Origin: Phytophthora hibernalis
Lineage: Eukaryota; Oomycota; Peronosporomycetes; Peronosporales; Peronosporaceae
Assembly: GCA_012656075.1 (NCBI GenBank)
Contig: JAAKBF010000224.1
Coordinates: forward strand, 930,001-994,000
Direction: 5' to 3'
DNA length: 64,000 bases
Part shown: positions 31,765 to 43,501 of the stretch, piece by piece
Numbering within the stretch: position 1 is the first letter of the stretch
Layout: the number at the start of each line of letters is the position of its first letter
Notes under the pieces: generated by a model
The model's database searches: none
The model's input: the letters and a program-made list of their open reading frames with translations, nothing else
Told to the model about the DNA's origin: nothing
Position numbers and translations under genes: made by a program

Positions 31765-34666
31765 TCAACTTGAAACAATCTCCGCTCTCTGCAGGACAAC
31801 CGAAGGAGTTAGTAGCTCAGGTGGATGAGAAGGATAACACGTCACGTACTCGAGATCATTGAAGCTACCGTTGATGAGTATGTGCAGGAACTGTGTGATC
31901 CACGGCTTTCGATAGCATTCGCTCATGAGCGAGTCGATCATTGAGTTCATGAACACGCGTCCAGACGCGATGAACTCTTCGAGGACAAATGACGAGTCAG
32001 CGTTGCCATCACCTTCGTCAAGTGAGGCCCAGAAAGAGTCCCGACGGGATACTGCCGACATCACACTATCGCGACGTGGTGAGCGATACGATGTGTTGCG
32101 GACGACAAGCGCTGGTAGCCCAAAGACAGAGGACGTGCGTCGATCGTTGGCAAGGGAACTGAGTAATTTGACGTTCGAAGTCTTGTCCAGCTCTACCACC
32201 AGATTGGGCATCCGTGTCCGCTGACTAATCTCCACGATATATCGCACGATGGTAATTGCGTCGGCGTCTACCATGTTGGGGTCAGAATACTGCGCCTCTG
32301 ATGCTTGAGTGAGAATGAGAACTGAAATTGCAAAGCGGATGTTGGTCTTTTTCAGATCACCGAAATTTACTGGTGAGCCTTGCACGAAGTACACGTCACA
32401 AAATCCACGAAGGCGTTCAAACTCAAGCTCGTCAATGACTTTGGACGCGAGGAAGACGACTGCTGGCGATGGGGCATCGTCATCGGGCATCGGCGCCTCT
32501 CGAATTGTCTTGATGAAGTGATACGTGTCGGATGGAAACCCGCACACGACAATGTGATCGGCGACGTCTTCAGGAACGCCGAGCGCCGCAAAACGCTCGT
32601 ACTCTGACATCTCACCTAAGAGTCGTTCGTTGGAGCTTGTGGTGTGCTCTCTTTCAGCTATACCCATTGCAGCTTCGACGTCGTAGTCTTCGGCTACAGT
32701 GTACAAGTTGATAATACTTTCGCGGATCTGTTCGATTTCGTCGCCTAGTGCTGGCTTGATTTTCTTCATCTCCAGCAAACTGTTGGTCGACGCCGATCTT
32801 CCTTTGCGTCGCACACCCTTGCGGTACGACAAGATTTGTTCCGGCGGGATTTTCATGACACCCTCGACAGCAGTGAGGCCTTTTGCAATCGCGTAGACCT
32901 TGCAGCACAAGTTTGGATCAGCTGTCGCGCCGAGTTTGAATTCCAAGTCCATGAATCGTACACCGTCATCGGTCAGCATGGCCAGAGGGATAATCGACGC
33001 TTTATCGTAGAGGAATCGAATGAGATCACCGAATGTGAGACCGGAAAACGTACGCGGGATGTCGACAAGGAAAATGCCGTGCATGTATCCGTGCAGATAT
33101 TGACGATGCCATTGCGAAGAAGAATGGTGGTTGTCCAGGTCGCTATTGCACTGTGTTAGCAAGTTCAGCAGCAGCGTCGGAAGTCCATTTACCTGGCAGC
33201 TTCGCCCTAGAATGCAAAACTTGAGCATTCCGATCACCACGACATCGCTAGCACCCATCTTGAGCAACGTGGCGGCATTTCTTGAGTTGATAATTTGCGC
33301 GAAAATTGGGCAGGTGGGGTTTCCACGACGCAACGCGATCGTAATAAGAGCGCAGCATTGGTCTGCATGCTGAGGACGTGCCGATTGTCTGTTTACCAGC
33401 ACGTAACAGGCGCTTGCGTCACTCAGCACAGCTCGCGTCAAGTCCTCATCCAGCATCGGTGACCCCACAATGTACTGAACCTTGCTGTCATAAGCATGTA
33501 ACACCTTGTTGATCTCGGTTGTTGGCGGGGCTGCGTTCAGGATCACAACTCGTTCATTCCAATTGAGATTGCTGGGGTGGAAGAACTCCCCGAAGAAAAC
33601 CGAGAGCGTGTCAGCGTTGACATACCCCGTGAGGATCACATGCGGATGGAGCTTGGCCTCCGAATAGGCAGACGAGTAGTCTGTGTGCGACGTGATGGTC
33701 GCCTGGATGCGATTTACTTGAATGGGCACAACAATGAAGGTGAACAGGATGACGAAGGCGATGACAAACTTGCCGCTCGTCGACACCGGCGATATGTCAC
33801 CATAACCCAGAGTAGAGATGCTGACCACGACAAAGTAGAGCAAATTCGGGAACGACAAGTCGCGGCACTTGCACACCCGCGGTTCACCATCACACGGTTC
33901 CAGACAGGCTTCCGTAGCCTGAATCATACCAGCCGTAGTGAAGACGATCGACACGATGGTAAGCAAGGCGGCCCAGGCCTGCTGCTGAAGTGACGAAGTT
34001 GCAAACTGCACGAGACGAAATATCCGAACGAAGCGTAGCGGACGCAACATCCGCGAGACCTGAGGAAAGGTACTTGTATACGCAATGCTTGCTGTGTTGG
34101 CTGTGATGAGATCAAACCACGACGGTAGCACGACCGCAAACTCCACTATAGGGAAGAAGCTCACAATGTACTCGAGTCGATCGAATGCAGCGTACACATG
34201 CACAATATACCTACAACAGCCGAAACCAACCAGATCAGTGTTTTCAACGAGAACCTCATTACAATTTTCACTTACTCGAGCGTGAACACCAAGTTGAGGC
34301 TGAAATCAACCTCTGTTGACAAAAAGAACCGTCAGTCTGTAGCTTGTCGGACTAATATGGTGTCATGGGTACCTTGCATCCATGGATCGAGTATGATCCG
34401 AAGTCCGCCCCAGTTGAGGCTCACATGAAATAGAGCTTGAAAAGTACTCAGTATGGCCATGGTGGCCCTGAAAACGTTTCCAGCCAAAGAACTTTCGAGG
34501 TTGCGCTGCACCCATTCACGCATAGGCTCCCCGTGAATCGCTGGACGAGATATACTCGGGGTTTACGCTTGGAGTGTTTCTTCACCACCGCTTTATTACG
34601 GATGGTGACGGCATGACGCAAATGCTTAGGCACCTTCTTCTTGGTCACAGGTGGAGGCTCCGACAT
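31765..34666 (-). CDS. BK/Slo-type potassium channel with two RCK domains
   Basis: The protein starts MSEPPPVTKKKVPKHLRH at 34666. Two short introns (34371-34313, 59 nt; 34275-34211, 65 nt) join the S1-S3 region: WMQ to EVDFSLNLVFTLE, and then to YIVHVYAAFDRLEY. S4 carries regularly spaced Arg (RMLRPLRFVRIFRLVQF), and the pore has the K+ selectivity filter STLGYGD. Two RCK-type Rossmann domains follow, beginning HVILTGYVNADTLSVFF and HIVVCGFPSDTYHFIK. This is the Slo/BK plan, in which cytosolic RCK domains gate the pore in response to Ca2+ or other ions. One frame change near 34530-34560 separates the basic N-terminus from MREWVQRNLESS. No acidic 'calcium bowl' is obvious, so the gating ligand is uncertain. 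The frame from 34203 to 31765 (812 codons) is otherwise intact. Confidence 0.85.
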
Positions 34667-35126
34667 GGCGACTGCTACGTTCGACTCGGTGAATATACAA
34701 GTTGCGACGGTTCATGGTCCAAAAACCAAGATCTTTGCAGACAGGCATGTTACCCTAAAGTGTTCAATGAGCGGGAGCTCACATAATCCAAAGCCTACAA
34801 ACATATTTATTATGTTCGATTCTAGGCTTCTCCGATAACTAGGCATCCCTCGGAAATTAACCTCAAGTTGGCACCTGATGATCTCTACAAAGGATGACGC
34901 ACGCTTGCAGCGATGATCGGCTCAAAATTCCGTATCAATGTTTTTCTCTCTGGTTTTCCATTTGTCCAACAGATAATAAAGCAGCATTTCCGATGTATCT
35001 ATTCGAATAACTTTACCATTTGAGTAGCTAGGACACTTTGGTGCTGAGAAACAATGCATAAGCTTAATACGAATTGGTACTTCTAGCTCTCTCGCGAATA
35101 ATCCGTTGTTGTAGGCTTCTTGTTCT
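34667..35126. other. Intergenic, no feature seen
   Basis: These 460 bp separate the K+ channel start and the stop of the polytopic protein gene, both minus strand. No repeat or additional gene is recognised. Confidence 0.5.
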
Positions 35127-37237
35127 TTAGAGGAGCACCGTGACGTTGAGATGCAACAAATCTGACCACATGAAAGTGTCAGGAAATACCAGCCTAGCTG
35201 TTTGCTTTACGGTGTTACCGTCGACCTCGTAGACGTAAGCTCTGATGAAGCGAACCCGAAACATCTTAATCATCACGATTGCCAGCAGATTTTTGATGCT
35301 CACAAGAAATTTTCCGTTTACGATCACGTAGCCCGAGCAGTACACACCATCGGCTGATGCAAACTTCATGCCCTTGAAATACACGTAGTTGTTGTAGTCA
35401 GAAATGAGACCAAAGCGTGTCTGTAGCTTGGCGCCCGTGGAGATTTCAAAGTTGGTAGCAATTCCTTTTGAAGACGCTGCAGCCTTCTCGTTGTTGGAAC
35501 TATCCGTACTAGTGTTGATGCTGGAGCGTTGACGAGATTTGTCGGGGTTGTAGTAGTGATAGATCTTGCGGAAAATCGCAAGACAAGACATTGCTACCAG
35601 CAAATATGTCGTGGGGAAGAAGGAAGCGACGATAAAAGTGGGATCTTTCGCAGGGAACTGAAATGACGACCATAAGCGCATGGGAGACATCTCAGCGATC
35701 ATGGGTGAAACATTTGCAATCCCATGCTTCCATTGTGCGTCTGAATAAGTCGTGATCTTTTCCACCACTGCTGATGAAGTTTGCAACAAAACCAATCGAT
35801 AGTTGTGGATGAATTCGAACAAGAAGATGGCAATCGATGGGTCGATTCGCTCTCGGAAGATTGAGCTGATAAAGCCCACCAAGCTCAAAAACACTACCAT
35901 AATGTCAGCATGCATAATTTCTTTGTGAACCCTCATAGGTTGAGTTCCCGTAAGCATGGAGGCCCTGGACATTGCGTACTCGTTGACAGACCAAAACGTG
36001 TCGAGAAAGCATGAAATGATTACCAGGATACCGCGCAAGACTAGGTTTGCAGTCGATAATGAAGCAAATGGGTCACCAATCCAGACTTTCCCCGAACGGA
36101 TCTTCTGGTACATCACGAGGAACAGGACAATCACCGAGTAGATTGTCTGCAAGCCAAACACAAAGTGAATGCAGTGAACCCATGCCCAGGAGTCAAACGT
36201 TACGGCCTCTCCGATCCATTCCCAACGCGTCAAGGCCGTCTTTGCGGTCAATCCGCTAAGCATTGAGTACATGACACGAACATTTTCCTGATCTTCACCG
36301 TTGAAGAAGCCGCGTTTCCTCGCTGTGATCAAATTCTTGACGGGGTGTGTTAAAGGGTCTCGTGGAATACTACGTAGTTCGAGAAAACTTTCTTCTGTTA
36401 TTCCCACCAGTTCGTAGGTCTCAAAGTTCGGCAAACGCTGATACGGATACGTGGTCGCAATCACGTAAAACTGCTCCACTTGTTCCGCTTGCATATCTTC
36501 AACTAGAGTGAGCATCCCCACAAGAGCTGGGCCTTGTTTTGAAGGCTGCGCACCTCATACTCCTGCACACTCAATGATAGTGTTACTAGGTGTAAGTCAG
36601 TCGGATCGTCTCGTGAGCGAACCAAGTTGAACACTCGTATTGCTGACGGATCGCCCACAATAATCTGCCTGAACGTGCAATCCACTACTATCAATACGAG
36701 TTCCATATCCGAAAGAGCAGTGATGTTGTACTCTGTATCCTCTACCATTCCTTGGTACCCGGTGCTCAGGAAATCGTAGTTGTAGATTTCAGACTTGAAA
36801 AGCGGTACTTCCGAGCAATTTTCAGTCGAGGTCTTGGTAGCGGACTCGAGGAATAACGCGTATTCTCGTGGTGTAGTATCGCCGCCAAGGATATTTTGAA
36901 CCAGAGGGCTGTCTCGAATCAAGCCATCGCCCACATACCCTGCAATGAGGGATGAAGGGAACACTCGCAAAGTCTCTGTTGGATTGTGAGCAGCAGTCAA
37001 TATGTGCAACGCCCACCAAGTTGCTGTCATGGAGACGTAAACATACTGGACAGCAGCAGCAATCGCCGCTAGTCTTCGAGCGATGTTGAATAGTTGCGAC
37101 TTCGCGAGCGTTCGTTTAGTTTTACCACGTACAGCGACGTATTGGCTGTCACGAACTGTACCAGTTGAATCCACCGAGCTTTTGCTTGGGCCGCCAGGGG
37201 CCTTCTTCATTGGTGGTCCTGGCGAAATGCTCTTCAT
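35127..37237 (-). CDS. Polytopic membrane protein of unknown function
   Basis: A protein of about 700 residues starts MKSISPGPPMKKAPGG. It has one N-terminal hydrophobic helix (RRLAAIAAAVQYVYV...), then an extracytosolic-looking segment of about 200 residues with an N-glycosylation-type site (YNITAL), and then at least five hydrophobic helices (for example VHCIHFVFGLQTIYSVIVLF, NLVLRGILVIISCFL, IMVVFLSLVGFISS, TTYLLVAMSCLAIF). A Ser-rich linker and a soluble tail follow. A single-base change in a G-run near 36520 shifts the frame; the two halves overlap exactly there (KAQLLWG). I do not recognise the family; large proteins of this kind look like a lineage-specific group. Confidence 0.6.
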
Positions 37238-37728
37238 TGAAGAGTCTTCACGGTAGCTCGAGTTTTGCTTTCAAGATGAACGCGCGTTGTGCTTCGCTTC
37301 ATCGCAACCGGTTGCATACTAATAATAGCGGTCTACCTGAAAAGGAACTCGTTCCAGATATTAGTCGCTCGAGTTAATCGCGTTTGCATCAAGGCTACTA
37401 CTACGTAGTATTTTCCTGTATCTCTGGTGTGTTGTTGGGGTTCGGATAGTTTTTCGCGAAAGTAAGAGCGCAGGCTAAGCCAACACGCTCGCAGTTTGGA
37501 TGTAAACTTCGACGCATACCACGTAGTACTTCGAAGTACATATTAGCGAGGGATAAGCTGGTGACGATCCCGCTGCTGTTTTCTCATTGTCGAAGATGCC
37601 TGTACTTCGGCTTGAGCTTTGATCTGATTAGGTGGTTTGAGGCCGACTTGGTGATTTTCTACTTTAGCGAATATAGCAGACGTATTCAGAAGCTTAGAAT
37701 CCAATGAGAGCGAGGCTCGTGCTCACAC
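37238..37728. other. Intergenic, no feature seen
   Basis: These 490 bp hold the 5' flank of the polytopic protein gene and the 3'UTR of eIF4A-III, both minus strand. A ctacgtagta palindrome occurs near 37398. No gene is recognised. Confidence 0.45.
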
Positions 37729-39171
37729 CTAAATGAGATCCGCCACGTTCATGGGCATCTCGTCAATCTGTGTGCTATAGTACTGCTCGATGTCGCGGAG
37801 AATGCGGATGTCATCGTCTTTGACGAAGTTGATTGCAACACCCTTGCGTCCGAAACGACCGGAACGACCGATACGGTGGATGTACAGCTCACGGTTGTTG
37901 GGAAGATCGTAGCAGATAACCAGCGATACCTGCTGCACGTCCAGACCGCGGCCCCAGACGTCTGTGGTAATGAGCACGCGCGATCCGCCCGAGCGGAACT
38001 CCTGCATGATTGCGTCACGCTCCTTCTGCGGCATGTCGCCGTGCATGGCCGACACCGTGAAGTTGGCTTCGCGCATCTTGGACGTGAGCCAGTCCACTTT
38101 CCGCTTCGTGTTGCAGAAAATCACGGCCTGTGTGATCGTGAGTGTGTCGTACAGGTCACACAGCGTGTCGAACTTCCACTCCTCCTTCTCCACCGCCACA
38201 AAGAACTGCTTGATGCCCTCCAGCGTCAGTTCATCACGCTTCACGAGCACCTTCACAGGTTCATTCATAAACTTGCGTGTCAAGTCCAGAACCTCCTGGG
38301 GCATAGTAGCCGACACCAGCAGCACCTGCGTCGACGGCGGCAGGTAGCGATAGATGTCATAGATCTGTTCCTTGAACCCCTTGTTGAGCATCTCATCGGC
38401 CTCATCAATCACCAGCATCTTGATGTTACGGGTACGCAGGTTGCGACGGCGGATCATGTCGAATATCCGACCGGGCGTACCGGACACCACCTGCACGCCA
38501 AAGTCCAGACGACGGATGTCTTCACCCACGCTCTTGCCACCGATACAGGCGTGGCACTGCACGTTCATGAAGTCTCCCAGAGCCAGCACGACCTTCTGCG
38601 TCTGCTCTGCCAGTTCTCGAGTGGGGAGATCACCAGAGCTTGCGTCTCGTTGCTGGAAGTGTCCAGCGACTGGAGGACGGAGATGGAAAACACCGCCGTC
38701 TTGCCGGTTCCCGACTGGGACTGGGCGATCAGGTCGCGCCCCTGGATAGCAGGCTTGATAGCACGCTGTTGGATGGCCGAGGGCTTCTCAAAGCCTGTTT
38801 AAGCAAGAATAATACGTCAATGCCCACCGATAAAATCTTCAGAGGCCTCTCTCGGGCGCTACAGAGCGATTCAGAGCATGAAACTTCTCAGTTAGCTAGA
38901 CGATAGACCTACCGTACGAGTAGATTCCACGCAGCAGGTCTTCCTTGAGTCCCATGGCCTCGAAAGTGGGGAATACCGTGATGTCCTTGGACGTGGTGAA
39001 CTCCACCGTGTCTTCGTCATCTTCGTCCACGAGACGCGTACCTACAGAAGTGAATAGGGTATGGTTCGACAGAGCAGAGAGTCAGCTACATGCTCGTGGT
39101 AGTTGCAGTCAGGGGCGATAGGTAGGTGCAGAGATACAGGGCTTCGTACGTCGCTTTGTATCCTCCGGCAT
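37729..39171 (-). CDS. EIF4A3: eIF4A-III, DEAD-box RNA helicase of the exon junction complex
   Basis: Three exons were read: 39171-39150 (MPEDTKR), 39041-38913 (TRLVDEDDEDTVEFTTS ... DLLRGIYSY) and 38794-37729, with introns of 108 and 118 nt. All DEAD-box motifs are visible: the Q-motif FEKPSAIQQRA, motif I SQSGTGKT, Ia PTRELA, GG in CIGGKS, Ib TPGR, II DEAD, III SAT, IV VIFCNTKRK, V TTDVWGRGLD and VI HRIGRSGR. The C-terminus QIDEMPMNVADLI is diagnostic for eIF4A-III rather than eIF4A-I. It acts in the nucleus and on spliced mRNA as the core exon-junction ATPase. One frame change near 38620, in a C-run just before PTRELA, is almost certainly an assembly indel given the otherwise perfect conservation. 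Confidence 0.93.
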
Positions 39172-39354
39172 TCTTGCTGGCAGTCGTGAATTTGTGTGTC
39201 CAACCACTTGGACCTAGGTCATTATCACGAGGGTTGCTACCCTGATGTGCACCACATCAAGGAATTCTGTAATCCCGATTTCATACGCCTTCAGTCATTT
39301 TTGTAACCACACCAAGCGAACATAATATAATCACAAGAATCGACAATTGCGACG
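39172..39354. promoter_or_regulatory. 183-bp divergent promoter
   Basis: This interval separates the eIF4A-III (-) and LRR protein (+) start codons. On the plus strand tcatttttg at 39295 matches the Inr consensus about 60 nt upstream of the LRR ATG. Confidence 0.4.
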
Positions 39355-41947
39355 ATGCGGCGCCAGGCCGTGTCCTCTGCCCCGCAGGCTTCCGCGATGG
39401 CTCGTACAATGCGATTGGCGCGACAAACGGGCAGCTTGAACCTGTCGTCACGGGACTTAAATGCCTTTCCAGAGGAGATTTTCCGCCTCTACGAGTTGCT
39501 GGACGAGGACGAGCGCAGTTGGGAGTGCGCTGTGCTCAAGAAGTTGGACCTAAGGTGACTGTGCAAGCCCTAATAGGAATATTGCCTTTGTGAGAAATTG
39601 ACGAAACTTATTTGCCCACAGTTACAATGGAATTGCTGAGCTGCCGAGCCAAGTGGAGACCCTCAAGTACCTTTTGAGCTTCAAGATGCGTCATAATCGA
39701 CTGCACCAATTACCGTTGGCACTCTGGAACCTCGAGACACTCACGAGTCTCGACCTCAGCAAGTATGATATTCTCAGAAATATTCACACAAAAAATGTGT
39801 TGGGGGCTAATCTGGTGATTTTTGCTGTAGCAACGAGCTGGAAGGCTGTTTGCCAGAGCAATTGGGCAAGTTGGGCAAGTTGCGGGAGTTGGGGATAGAA
39901 GGCAATAGACTGACGCAGCTACCAGATTCTATTGGGGGACTGATTCACTTGGAGGCGCTACGGGTGGAAAACAACCAGCTGAGGACCTTACCGTCGTCCA
40001 TCGGTCGTCTACGCAACTTGAAGACGTTGTCGGCGCACTCGAACCAGATTGTGGAGCTGCCAAAGTCTTTTGGTTCGCTTACAGGTTTGTTGACGCTGGA
40101 TTTGAAGAAGAACTGCTTGGTAGCAACGGGCGATGCCTTTCTCGCGTTGGCCGCGATCAAGTTTATTGATCTGCGACAGAATAAGCTTGAGGTGTTCCCA
40201 GCTTTGCCGGAGAATAACTCGTCCCTGGATCAGCTCTTCCTCGGATTTAATTCCCTGCGCGAAATCCCGGAAGATGTTGTCCTTAATGTAAGAGTCGCTG
40301 ACCGTGCTTGATGTGCGCGACAACAAGCTCCAACGTTTGTCGGACAGGATCCCTCAGCTGTACCGACTGAAGACGCTGGACGTCACTAACAATGACCTCC
40401 ACGATTTACCAGCCGGACTGGGATACCTAAAGTATCTCCACCACCTACTTGTTGAAGGGAACCCATTGCGATCAGTGCGCAGATCTATTATTTCTGCAGG
40501 AACGGAACCTCTGAAGAAGTATCTGCGCACGCGAGGGGCCCACCTGAAGGCGTTGACGCTATGGAGGAAGAAGTGGATGAGTTTTCTATCCGGCAAAGAG
40601 AAATGGAGCAGGACGAACCCATGCCTGAAGAACCGCCTCTGGAGGATGAGTACTTGTTCCGCGGCGCTGCTGCTTCGGGTAACTTGCAGCTCGTTGACAT
40701 GAAACTTCTACAGCTTCCCGACCAGCTTCGTGCCGCGGGAAGTATCAATTCGGCGAAACACTTCTTCAGCTTAACCTGTCCAAGAATTGGCTACAGGAGC
40801 TCCCTGCAGCGATCGGTGAGTTGACATCTCTCCACACGCTCATCGCTGAGCAGTGTGGATTGAAATCGATTCACGCATCGGTCGCGATGATGCCACGTCT
40901 GGAACACTTACGACTCGCTAAGAACTCGCTGACAGCGGACGCTGTGAATGCGATGCTAGCCTATGGCAACGGTGCAAATATCTGCTTCTCATTAAAAGAA
41001 CTGGATCTTCGCAACAACGTGTTGACCGATATTCCTCCGAAGCTGCAGTTTTTGGAGACGATGGATACTCTGCTGCTCTCCTTTAACCGTATTCGAGTGC
41101 TGGATGGCTTCCCGTGGTCCTCGATGCGGCAGCTCTCAGTGCTAAGCATTTCCGACAACCGCGTAAGTATTTTAATACTGCGCCGATGGCGCACCAAACT
41201 GACTCTTATTGTGATTGTCTTTTGTATGTAGCTCGAGTCGCTAGGAAATGTATATCAAGTGCCGAAGCTGACATCGCTGTCTCTGGAGAACAACGAGCTG
41301 CGTCAGGTACGTAGTGATGATTTCCATTTGTGTGAAGCTTGTGGTGACTAATGCGCACTGGGTACATTATTTGACAGATTCCAGCAGAGCTGGCACTTTG
41401 TGCAAGTCTTAGAGCTCTCTATCTGGCTGGTAACCCCCAGCGCGGCATCCGAGCTCACATCTTGAACAATGGCACCGAGGCTGTGCTCAAGTATCTACGC
41501 AACAGGCTTCCTCCTGACATCTTGCCGCCAACCATTCGTCAGACACCCGAGAAATCTTTGAAAGATACTGAGACCACAACCAATGTGGATCGAGAGCCAA
41601 CAACTACTCTAGAGCGGAAGCGTCTTTGTGTGGACGCATCGACGTCGCCTTTCAAACCTCTGGAGATGACTCAGCAGTCGAAACCAGTAAATCCGAGTGC
41701 CGAATCGACAACTTCACAATTTACCCAACAGCCACCACCAGCACCAATGCCAGCTGCAATTGCTTCTGTGCCTTCAACGGCCGAGGACGACGTGTTGGCA
41801 GAGTTAAATGTGAAGATTCTCAAGCTAGAGCAGCATCTGGACGACTACGCAATTACCGCAGCGAAGCGCTTTGCCTTGAAAAAGGAGTTGGCAATGACGC
41901 GATCGTTGAAAATTCGCCATTTGCGCCAGACCTCCCAGAAACCTTAA
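39355..41947 (+). CDS. Leucine-rich repeat protein, LRRC40-like (copy A)
   Basis: A long LRR protein starts MRRQAVSSAPQASAMAR. Introns are 39555-39621, 39763-39830, 41163-41231 and 41307-41377 (67-71 nt). At least 15 LRRs of the LxxLxLxxNxLxxLP type are seen, in two blocks separated by an acidic Glu-rich linker (MEEEVDEFSIRQREMEQDEP). The C-terminus after the last LRR (AGNPQRGIRAHIL) is Thr/Pro-rich and ends in a short coiled coil (NVKILKLEQHLDDYAITAAK). No signal peptide, membrane helix or enzymatic domain is present, so this is a cytosolic scaffold. Frame changes near 40290, 40550 and 40740 are needed to read it through and are probably indels. It is a paralogue of the gene at 60928-63444. 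Confidence 0.8.
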
Positions 41948-42058
41948 AATGTGCTGACAAATGCCAGTTTTGTGCTCACCTTTGCAAACTGCCAACCGTT
42001 TTGTTGCCGCAAACTTACAGGAGGAGTGACGTGATCAGGGGCTAATGGTAATTCAAAT

Positions 42059-42163
42059 ATGCGTCCAGCAGGGGCTTATATGCGTCCAGCAGGGCTTATA
42101 TGCGTCCAGCAGGGGCTTATATGCGTCCAGCAGGGGCTTATATGTGTCCAGCAGGGGCTAATG
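42059..42163. repeat. 21-bp minisatellite built on the hAT-like terminus
   Basis: Five near-identical units of atgcgtccagcaggggctta plus t are followed directly by another copy of caggggctaatgg. The unit contains the element's terminal motif caggggct, so the array looks like amplified subterminal sequence. Confidence 0.8.
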
Positions 42164-43190
42164 GTAACCTCAAAATGGGGGATGCGAATATATTCAAAAT
42201 GATATCCAGTCTGACGGATGATATTTAGAATATGCATAATATTTTAATTTTAAAATCGAATATTGATATCTACTACTTGGCGAATATATTCGAATATTTG
42301 ATATTTCCAAAATGATTAAACAATCAAAACACACCTAAAACGAAAAAGATTAGTGATCACTCACTTTTTTATAATATACGCTGTAATATTATTAACAGAC
42401 CTGGTTGGTCGGCGGCACTAGGGCAACCGCAGAAGTTGGCTAAACACTGGGCAGCACTGACGATGCGATGCTCATTTACTCGTGCGCGATTTTCCTATAG
42501 CTGTGCACGTCAGTATTATGTATAGAAGCTCCTCCGGGTGTATCCTCAGCCCGCCATCCAAATATATAAACCTTTCCATATGCATATAAAATGCAGGGGT
42601 ATGCATAATATCCGAGACAGATAATATATGCAGGGAGAGTATGCATAATATCCGACACAGATATTTACCACATGTAGGCCCACCAACATAATTGGCATAC
42701 TACGCAATCGACGTGACCGGTAGAGCGGGTCGAACTGTCCAAGTAGAACGAGTAGCCACGAAACCCACGCCGTACTTCTTGAGCGCTTGAAGACCTTGGG
42801 CAATGCAGCCTCGGTTGTGACCGTCGTGAAGGCGATGATGAGCAGGTCCTTCGTGACCACTAGGAACTCCACGGGACAATGATGTGGGGTCGCCACGACT
42901 TGCAGGGTGAAGAGTTACGCACAGAAGATGAGCCCTTTACCAGCGCATATAGGGCAGTACGGTATGCATAATATATGCACGTGCATCAGCATAATATATG
43001 ATACAGATATTTACAAGACATGCATTCATAATATTCTATTCAGGTAGTACATTTGACTGAGTGTCCCTCAGGAATATAGCCACAGTGCGGAGCCTTGCGC
43101 TAGCGAAGCTTGGTGTCCGGATGGAGTACCCTGCACCACGCACATAGGGTGAGATTGGAGGAATTAGTCCGCTCCAGTCGTGCAGCCGCA
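42164..43190. other. AT-rich interior of the hAT-like element
   Basis: Repeated tatgcataatat motifs occur (about 42230, 42600, 42640, 42960). No supported coding sequence is present; a 116-codon minus frame (42546-42896) has no recognised motif. Confidence 0.5.
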
Positions 43191-43195
43191 CATAC

Positions 43196-43501
43196 TGTTG
43201 GAATTTGTATCGGAGGTCAGACTTATCGGTGACAACCGTGAATTCTGACGGCAACTGAGACCCGGCATTACAGAGAAGGTTGGCGAAGCTTCGAGGTATA
43301 GTGGAACTAAGTGAAATGGGTCTCTGCATGTTGAAGAAACTACAGCCCGCTTAAACGGTAGTTAAGCGCAGGGGCTATAGAGAACTATCAATCTTACTTT
43401 CCATTTTTTCCGTCTAAGTGTCTTGCGGGTCCCTCGCGTTCGTCTTACCTGCTTGGCTGACCAAATGTTCAGGCTATACGGATCAAGTGCGCATTCTAAA
43501 A
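43196..43501 (+). repeat. Copia LTR 1 (outer 5')
   Basis: 306 bp, starting tgttggaatttgtatcgg and ending cattctaaaa. The end was placed where the array's right flank and the internal sequence diverge. It is preceded by the TSD catac. The 3' end does not finish in the usual CA. Confidence 0.85.

Noticed and set aside
37876..38802. 308-codon plus-strand open frame
   Set aside because: It is exactly antisense to the strongly conserved eIF4A-III exon 3 and has no recognisable motif.
42059..42163. Possible CRISPR-like array
   Set aside because: Units are contiguous 21-mers without spacers in a eukaryotic context; it is a minisatellite. The same holds for 15730-15792, 10894-10964 and 59868-59935.
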